From NCBI RefSeq assembly GCF_047663525.1, contig NC_092597.1, forward strand, positions 16,948,501-17,012,500: a DNA stretch of 64,000 bases. The letters are read 5' to 3'. Source of the stretch: Anas platyrhynchos. Taxonomy: Eukaryota; Chordata; Aves; Anseriformes; Anatidae. Position numbers and translations under genes: made by a program. The notes under the pieces were generated by a model, which saw only the letters and a list, made by a program, of their open reading frames with translations, was not told the origin of the DNA and ran no database searches. Of the stretch, positions 57,781 through 64,000 are shown piece by piece; within the stretch, counting starts at the first letter, position 1; every line of letters begins with the position of its first letter.

Positions 57781-58310
57781 AGGTGGGAGGGCTGATAGGT
57801 CTCTTCACCGCATCTAGCTGTAATTCTCACACCTGAGGGGGGGAGTCAAAAGTAGCTATTCACATCCCCTTGGGATATGACACCCTCATTTTCCATGCTG
57901 GGTAAAGACAAAAACCCTTTACAACATGTTTCTGGAATTTGTCAGCGGCTGCCAGCAGCAGCATGTTAATTAAATGTCGGCAAAGATGGAAGCAAGAGGC
58001 TCTGCTCTAATTGGACACTTTGCTTGGTGGAGCTGAAAAACATTGTGACAGAGGAGGAGGCGCCGAAACACTGTGTTCCCCCGCCATGGCGAGGGGACGG
58101 GGACAGCCAGGCGCAGGAGATGCTCTGTTCTGAACCAGGGTTGTCTCTGCTTGGCCTGAGACAACCTTGCTGTTGATAAAAGGAGCAGCAAAAAAAAAAA
58201 AGAAAAGGCCTAAAATCCTCCGCAGTAATTGTCTTGAGCACAGCAGTGGCGTGGGACTCAGGGAAAGGGCTTTGTTGTCTAAGGGGAAATTCAGCTAAAT
58301 TGCTGTTAAA
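57781..58310. other. Candidate conserved non-coding element with TTAATTAA
   Basis: This is a lower-G+C island within G+C-rich flank. It has AT-rich homeodomain-type words (TTAATTAA 57966-57973; CTAATTGG near 58006) and no credible reading frame. Its character suggests a constrained enhancer, but this is inference because no alignment can be run here. Confidence 0.3.
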
Positions 58311-58689
58311 ATGCAGCATTCCTAGTTCCTGGGCTAGTTCTCCCCTTGGGATGAGTTTGGGGTGTCCCTCAATTTACCAGTTCAGCATCCCTAAATAGCA
58401 GATCCCCCCCATCTCATGCCAGGCACTGACATTGCTGGCTGTAACTCAAGAGGCTTTGGCCAGGACAATTTTGCTCCTGCCCTGGATTGTCCAGGTGGCT
58501 CACCCAAGTTAGCCCCCTCCAACCCGAACCAGTACAGGGATGGGAAAAAGAGGGGCTTTGGCCATTAGCCATGTGTCCAGCCATGCCAGCCCCATGCAGG
58601 GTGGGGAGGCAGTGTCCCACTGTGGGGAAGTTGCATCCAGCTCCTACAGCCTCTGGTCTCTTCCCAGCAGCCTGCAAAGAGCCATGGAG

Positions 58690-59360
58690 CTCAGTAACCA
58701 AAAAAAAAAAAAAACTGAGCAGCCCTTATTGTTTTAACAAGGCTGCCAGCACACATCTCCATCAGGACAGGTCTGTGAGCAGCAGGAGATGGTCCTGCTC
58801 CACATGCACGTGCGGGCAGAAGGAGCCCCAACCCCACTCCCTGTCCTCTGGGCTCTGCCTCCTCCTCGTGGGAAGACACCTGAATTGCCCAGACTCCTGG
58901 GCAGTGAAGCGTTTTATTGCTTGTGCTCTTGCAGGGCTCAGTCTGGTCTCAGTACCTAAATCACTCTCTGGGGCCGGCCTTGCAGTTTTAATTCCCTGAC
59001 AAACAATGCTGGGGTCGGGCCAGCGTGTTTGAAGTGCGGTCACGGCCCCAGCAGTGGACGGAGGGTTTCTCAACGGGGAGCAGAGGATTGGCCCGCTCTG
59101 GCAGGCAGGAGGATGTGTGAGAAAGGAGCTGTTGATACCCTCAGGGATTAGGTGGTACAAATTGGCTGGGAAGCACCGGAGGCATTGACCAAAGCTGTCC
59201 TGGGGCAGGTTCCCATGGGGGGGCTGGCTGAAACAACCCGCCTTCAAGTAGGCTGGAAGGGCCAGCCTGGCTGCTAATCCCCTGGGAGCTATGGAGCACG
59301 AAGCAGAAAAGAGGTTAAAAAAAAAGAAGAAAAAAAAAAAAAAGAAAGAAAATCTCATGT
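58690..59360. other. Non-coding stretch with A-runs
   Basis: A-runs lie near 58700-58713 and 59320-59352. The second ends an otherwise unremarkable segment and could be the tail of an old retroposed copy, but no body was recognised. No gene is seen. Confidence 0.35.
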
Positions 59361-60039
59361 AAAGATGGTGGTTTCCCCAAGGGGATGATGTTAGAGAGAG
59401 CGGGAAGGGGGTGGGGAGGGGGGAACAGCACCATTTAATCCTGCTTTTAATAGGCAGGTGGTGGGCTTAGATCACACTCCCGCTCCTGCAAGCTGCTGCA
59501 GAGATTTTGGAGAATGGCCGCGCGGACTGGCGGGGACCCCTGCACCCCTGCACAGGATCCCCATCTGTGGCACGGGGGCACGAGCTTGTGTCTGTGCCCG
59601 TGGGTGTGCCAGTGCGGGGTTAGGTGTGTGTTGTAACCCCAGACTGGGGCTGGCGTGGGCTCCCTGCACTCCCAAAGCCTCAGTGGCTGTCCCAGTTGTG
59701 GGGTGCCAGCGTGTGCCAAGCCCCCTGTCCCTGTGCACACGCTGCAGCCGTGCGGGTGTTGCTTCACATGCACATGCCCAAACCCTTTCCAAACACACAC
59801 GCACACCCCGTGGCTCCCTGAATGCCACAGCAGCACACCCGCCATGTGCCCGGTGGCGTTGGCACGTCTGCGGGTGCGTTGCACGCGCGTGTGCCCCTCC
59901 TCAGGCCCGCAGGGACGCGTGCCAGCTGCCCGGCTGCGGCACGGCTCTGCACCTCTGCGCACCTTTGTGCTGGTGCGAGTGCGTGCGTGGCAGACCTGGC
60001 GCGTCCACGCCTGTGTGAAAGGCTCTCCAGCCCCTTCTT

Positions 60040-60260
60040 CAGGAGTGCTGTAAATTGTAATCAGATTAAGGCAGCCAATCACTTAGGGCCCTTGAAAAGG
60101 GCATACGTTCCCTAATCAGTACCTAGCATTGAGTCTCACAAAGGGTCTAAGTAACTCGGCAGGGGTCGGGCCCTCTGGAGCGCAGGGGAGGGGGCTCGCC
60201 TTTCTTTTCTCTCTGTCCCTTGTAATTATGTCAATTTGCTAGCCAAATTGTTTGCTTGAG
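60040..60260. other. Candidate conserved non-coding element with TAATCAGATTA
   Basis: An AT-rich island contains TAATCAGATTA (60058-60068), an inverted pair of OTX/bicoid-type half sites, then CCAATCAC, TAATTA (60223-60228) and a forkhead-like TGTTTGC (about 60249). There is no reading frame worth calling. It looks like an enhancer; conservation is not tested. Confidence 0.35.
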
Positions 60261-61070
60261 TGGACAGTGGGGGCTTGCCCCCCTTCCCGCCTCTCCCCCC
60301 CCCCCAGCCCCATTCATGTGCTAATGTGGGAAGGAGCATGGCCTCCTGACTTCAGGAGGTGGCCGTGGCCTCTCGAGGAGCAGCACGCGGTGCCCGCACC
60401 CGGCCCCGTGTCCCCGGGCTGCCGGGGACACCCCATGCCCCGGCCGTGGAGCTCGACGAGGACTTCTGGCCTCCACGTGCTTGTGGACGTGAAGACGTGG
60501 TGTTGGTGCTCCTTGGGTTTCATTCCTCAACACAGGGCTGCCATGCCAGGGGATTCACCCCTCTGGCTTGGGAAAGAGAGGAAAAACTCAAGGCGTGCGA
60601 GGAGAGGTGGTGAACAAAGGGGAGGAGAGGTGGCACCACCCATCCATGGTCGGGGGGATGCTGCCTGCACGGATGTCCTTGTGAGCAGGCAAGGAGCCTG
60701 GCCACGCACACACTGAGCTGCCTGCTGCCACTGCCAGGTGTCCTGAGCCTGCAGGGACAGGGAGGAAGGGGTGACAAAGAGAGGAGCCCACGCTGCAAGC
60801 ATCCAAGAGCTGGAGAGATGCTGCCGTAACAGCCGCGTGCAGGACTCCCCATCTCCTCGCTGCCCCACGGCATCCATCCCCACCCTGCCTGGGACAGCAG
60901 GGAGGAAAGTGGCACTGGGTGTCCCCTCTGCATGCCTCCACCTGCAGCCTGGGGCTCTCCTGTGTGCCACCTTCCCTCACCTGCACCACATCTCCCCTTC
61001 ACCCCGTCCCAGGGCCGGGAGCCGTGCCAAAGCACGCAGTGGCTTCTGCGACACACCTCCCCACCCACCC
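60261..61070. other. G+C-rich spacer; nothing recognised
   Basis: Frames on both strands here are low-complexity products of high G+C. No gene, repeat family or RNA was recognised. Confidence 0.4.
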
Positions 61071-61480
61071 ACATCCCAGCATTTGCATATATTCTGCCCG
61101 CAAATCCTTGTCAAGGGGAGCCTCTTTATTGCCTGTATAGATCACAGGGTGTTAGTTAAGGGGCTTCTTTGTATTGCCTCAGACAGCTGGGGTCATCAAA
61201 AGTCCTGCGGTGGGAAGGAGAGACAGGAGGAGGGGGGAAGCCCTGACAATACGGACTGAAGGATTAAAGGAGCATATAAAGTTCCTATTGAGTGAGACAA
61301 GAGGCTGTTCACTCCCAAGATTGACAGCAACCAGGAGGCGATTCCCAACACAATGTCCAATTAATTCTCTACCCTCTTCGCTGCCGTCTCCTCCCTCCCT
61401 CCTCTCCTGGGCTGGTGCATGAGCAGGGAAGGGCTGAAGCTAAGATCCTCGAGAAGGTAATTAATTATTCCTGACTAAGA
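61071..61480. other. Candidate conserved non-coding element with octamer and TAATTAATTA
   Basis: This contains a perfect POU octamer ATTTGCAT (61081-61088), AATTAATT (61359-61366) and TAATTAATTA (61458-61467), with several short AT-rich blocks between. There is no coding signal. It resembles a developmental enhancer; this is inference. Confidence 0.35.
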
Positions 61481-62620
61481 GGAGCTTGCTGGGGTGTGAC
61501 CCTGTCCCCAGGCTCGCTGAGCACCCCGTCCCCCTCCCATGGGCTCCCATGAGCTCTGGCCACTTCAGGGGAGTTTTCCTTTCTGTCTCAGGCAGAGCTG
61601 TCCCACCGAGGGTCCGTTTCCATGGCAGGTTCTGCACAATAACCACGGTTAGTGCAGAGCCCAAAAGAAGCAGATTTGGGCTAAATCCAGGCGTAGTTCT
61701 GGGCTGGCAGGGCTGTGCAGCAGGGCAAGGCAGCAAGAGATGTAGGGAGCAGGGCAAGATGCATCAGCAAGCTGTGTGGGCACACAGAGCGTTTAGGGAG
61801 AGGCAGAGCAGCGTGTGATTGTAATTTTAATTTTAAAATTCTACTTTTTAAATAAAAGATTGTAAAATCCATGGCTTTGGCCAAAGTGCTTTGGTTCTCA
61901 ATTCCCAGCCAAAGGCATTGCCTTCCCGCTGCCCTTCCCTGCTCCAGCCGGGCTGCTGGCTGGGACTTCGGGGCCCTGGCGTGGCAGTGGCTTGAGCTAA
62001 TGAGCACGGAGAAAAGGAGCAGTGAGGACACGGCTGAGCGGAGCCGGGGGACACTGGCTGCACGTCCCTCTGTCCCCTGGGCTGGCTGCACATCCTGGCC
62101 CAGGTGCTGGGCGCAGGAGTGCTTGTAGGGGGTGTGTGTGAGTGCGCTGCCTCCTCCCCTGCTAACAGCATCCCCTTGCTTTACCCCCGCGTGTGGGAGA
62201 GCAGAATGCGGGCCACCACGTGAAATTCCTGCAAACCACTGAATATGAGTTGTTTGATTTGTCTGGTCTATTTTTTTTTTCCTTTACAAATACGTCAGCC
62301 TGGAGGGAGGGAACAACCAGGAAAGCACCTTCCTCCGAGCTGGCCACCTTTTGGCACTCCCTACATCGCTGAGGCTCCCGGGCACACACCTTTCCACAAC
62401 AACAAACGTCTCCAAAACAGCTGGACTGGAGAGAAAGAGCCACACAGCCAGGAGGACCTGCTTCTCACCGCAGGGGACACTTTGGCCAGCTCATCGCCCC
62501 CATCCCCAGGGGACCCTCCCCAGGCTCAGGAGGTGCCCAGGGGCTGCGGCGCGGGGCTGCCCGTGGCTCGGCTCCTCCGCCCGCTCCCTCCCGCCGCACA
62601 CGCTCCCAGTGAAGTTGTTT
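61481..62620. other. Non-coding spacer
   Basis: Mostly G+C-rich, with an AT-rich patch at about 61820-61865 (TTTTAATTTTAAAATT type). No gene or repeat family was recognised. Confidence 0.4.
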
Positions 62621-62770
62621 GAAAGTCTTCCGGCAGTTTTAGCGGGCAGGAATAACAGATTAGCCATGATCTGATCAGCCCAGTATCTAAGCTGTATTCT
62701 CCCCGCTGACAAGTATTTGAAAGAGGGGAGGGGCCACTTGCAGCCCGACGATGAATCTTTCACCGACAAG
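62621..62770. other. Candidate conserved non-coding element
   Basis: A short island of balanced composition holds ACAGATTAGCCATGATCTGATCAGC (GATTA at 62658-62662 and a TGATCAG palindrome-like word) between G+C-rich flanks. It has no reading frame of note. Confidence 0.25.
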
Positions 62771-64000
62771 AAAGGGCCCTTTTTTCTCCCGCGAGCCGCG
62801 GGCTGCTCCGTGCCCTGTTGCTAAGCGAGACCCGGGGCTGCCGCTTGCACGCTTGCACGGGTTAGCGGGATCAGGAGATTCACACCAGACATCTTGTTTT
62901 TTTTTTTTGGGGGGGGGGTCTCTCCTCGCACGCCTTTGACTGGCAGATAACAGCTCGCCGGCGAGCCCCAGGGATGCTCCCGCTGTGCCGCGAGCCCCAG
63001 GGGAAGGGAAGATTGCAGAAGCCTCTGCAGGGCTCCTTGGGGTGTCAGGGTGGGGGGCTCAGCCCTAAATGGCTGTGGTTTGCTGCCACACTTGTGGTTG
63101 TCCCTAGCCCGGCCCCACGCACCCTCACAGCCCCCATATCCCGTTGGGTTGGGGTGCAAAGGGGCCGTGGGGATATGGCCTCAGGGGATGCTCCGCGGGC
63201 AGCCAAGCAAGACCCGGGCTTGGCTTCACACATCGGTGCCTCTGCGCACGGGTTCGAGAAGGGGACATGTGGCAGAGGAGCCAGGAGGAGGATCTGCAGG
63301 CCAGGGACAGCTTTTTTGGTCCCTGCAGGCTCACGCTGCTCCTGAGCACCCTCTCCCCCTTGCCAGCCACAGCCAGGGCAAACTGCCCTGCGAGAAAAAA
63401 AAGGGAAATGGCTAAAACAAAGGCTTCCCAGGCGATTTCTGCAGCTGCCACCATGAGGTGCCCTCGCCTAAGACATGGTGCTCGTATCCATCTCCATCCT
63501 CCTGCACGCAGCGGTGCAGGCAGGGCTGCGGCTGCCAGGCTCGGGGCTGGCACCTTCCCAGGGCCCTGCCTCACGGGCAGGGGGCTGGGGGGAGCGGGGA
63601 GCTCTCCGTGAGCCTAACCAGATGCCAGAAGGACTGAGAAAGTCATTGCTGCTCCGAGCAGCACAAAAAGGAAAGAAATCCCCAGCCTTGGGGGTTGGAA
63701 CACAAAAGGCCGGATCCGTGCCTGCAACGCAGCCCCTTTCCGGAGCTTGAGCGACACAAAGCAGATGAAAAAAAAATGACTTTTCTGGCAAGATGGGCTC
63801 TCCTCCGGCATGGGATGGCAGTGTGTGCCATCCCACTGCGTGGGCAGGTTTCTTGCCCCACTGTGCAGCCAGGAATTGCCTGTCAGGGCTGGGAGAGCCG
63901 GGGGGCTGCAGCCCACAGCCCTTCATCTTCCCCTGGGGAGGCCGAAGGCTGTCTGATGTACTTCATACATCTCACTGGCCTGCCCTTCCTTACACCCTTC
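62771..64000. other. G+C-rich right end of window; no gene recognised
   Basis: A T-run/G-run (about 62898-62919) is the only simple repeat of note. In human the next features in this direction are MIR9-3 and POLG; no miR-9 hairpin or POLG exon was found up to 64000. Confidence 0.45.

Noticed and set aside
57240-64000. miR-9-3 hairpin expected by human synteny between RHCG and POLG
   Set aside because: I looked for the mature word GTTATCTAGCTGTATGA on both strands and did not find it. CATCTAGCTGTAA near 57811 lacks the seed and a matching arm. The gene, if present, lies beyond 64000.

Overview
The window is vertebrate nuclear DNA and looks avian. It carries five genes whose conceptual proteins I recognise from remembered human orthologues: PEX11A, PLIN1, KIF7, TICRR (treslin) and RHCG. 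Their order and strands match human 15q26.1 read backwards. A CR1 LINE fragment, compact introns and CpG-rich promoters fit a bird; the species cannot be fixed from sequence alone. A sixth gene, a RERG/RERGL-type small GTPase, lies between PLIN1 and KIF7, where I know of no human gene.

Layout: 0.6-2.9 kb, PEX11A (+), a CpG-island gene with 3 coding exons. 3-8.5 kb, non-coding. 8.5-12.9 kb, PLIN1 (+), 8 coding exons. 14.4-16.5 kb, RERG-like GTPase (-), 4 coding exons, convergent with PLIN1. 16.8-17.9 kb, a roughly 1 kb minisatellite of 20-bp units between the divergent GTPase and KIF7 promoters. 18.1-26.8 kb, KIF7 (+), 18 coding exons, 1361 codons. 28.3-45.2 kb, TICRR (-), 22 coding exons, 1957 codons, with an antisense CR1 in intron 1. 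45.2-45.8 kb, TICRR CpG-island promoter with six CCAAT boxes. 49.1-57.0 kb, RHCG (+), 10 coding exons, TATA promoter. 57.2-64 kb, no gene recognised, but several AT-rich islands with homeodomain-like motifs that resemble conserved enhancers.

Exon boundaries were read by hand from GT-AG (or GC-AG) sites, checked for codon phase at each junction, and compared with remembered human proteins. All five recognised reading frames and the GTPase frame close without a break. Uncertain points are the PLIN1 exon 6/7 junction, the PLIN1 last-exon acceptor and the RHCG start.

The genes are not one pathway. PEX11A acts in peroxisome proliferation, PLIN1 coats fat droplets, KIF7 works in Hedgehog signalling at the cilium tip, TICRR in firing replication origins, and RHCG in ammonia transport. 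They are together through old synteny. I found no new multi-gene system. The items most worth a second look are the GTPase with degenerate catalytic motifs, the minisatellite between two divergent promoters, two phase-supported GC-AG introns, and the TICRR promoter layout.
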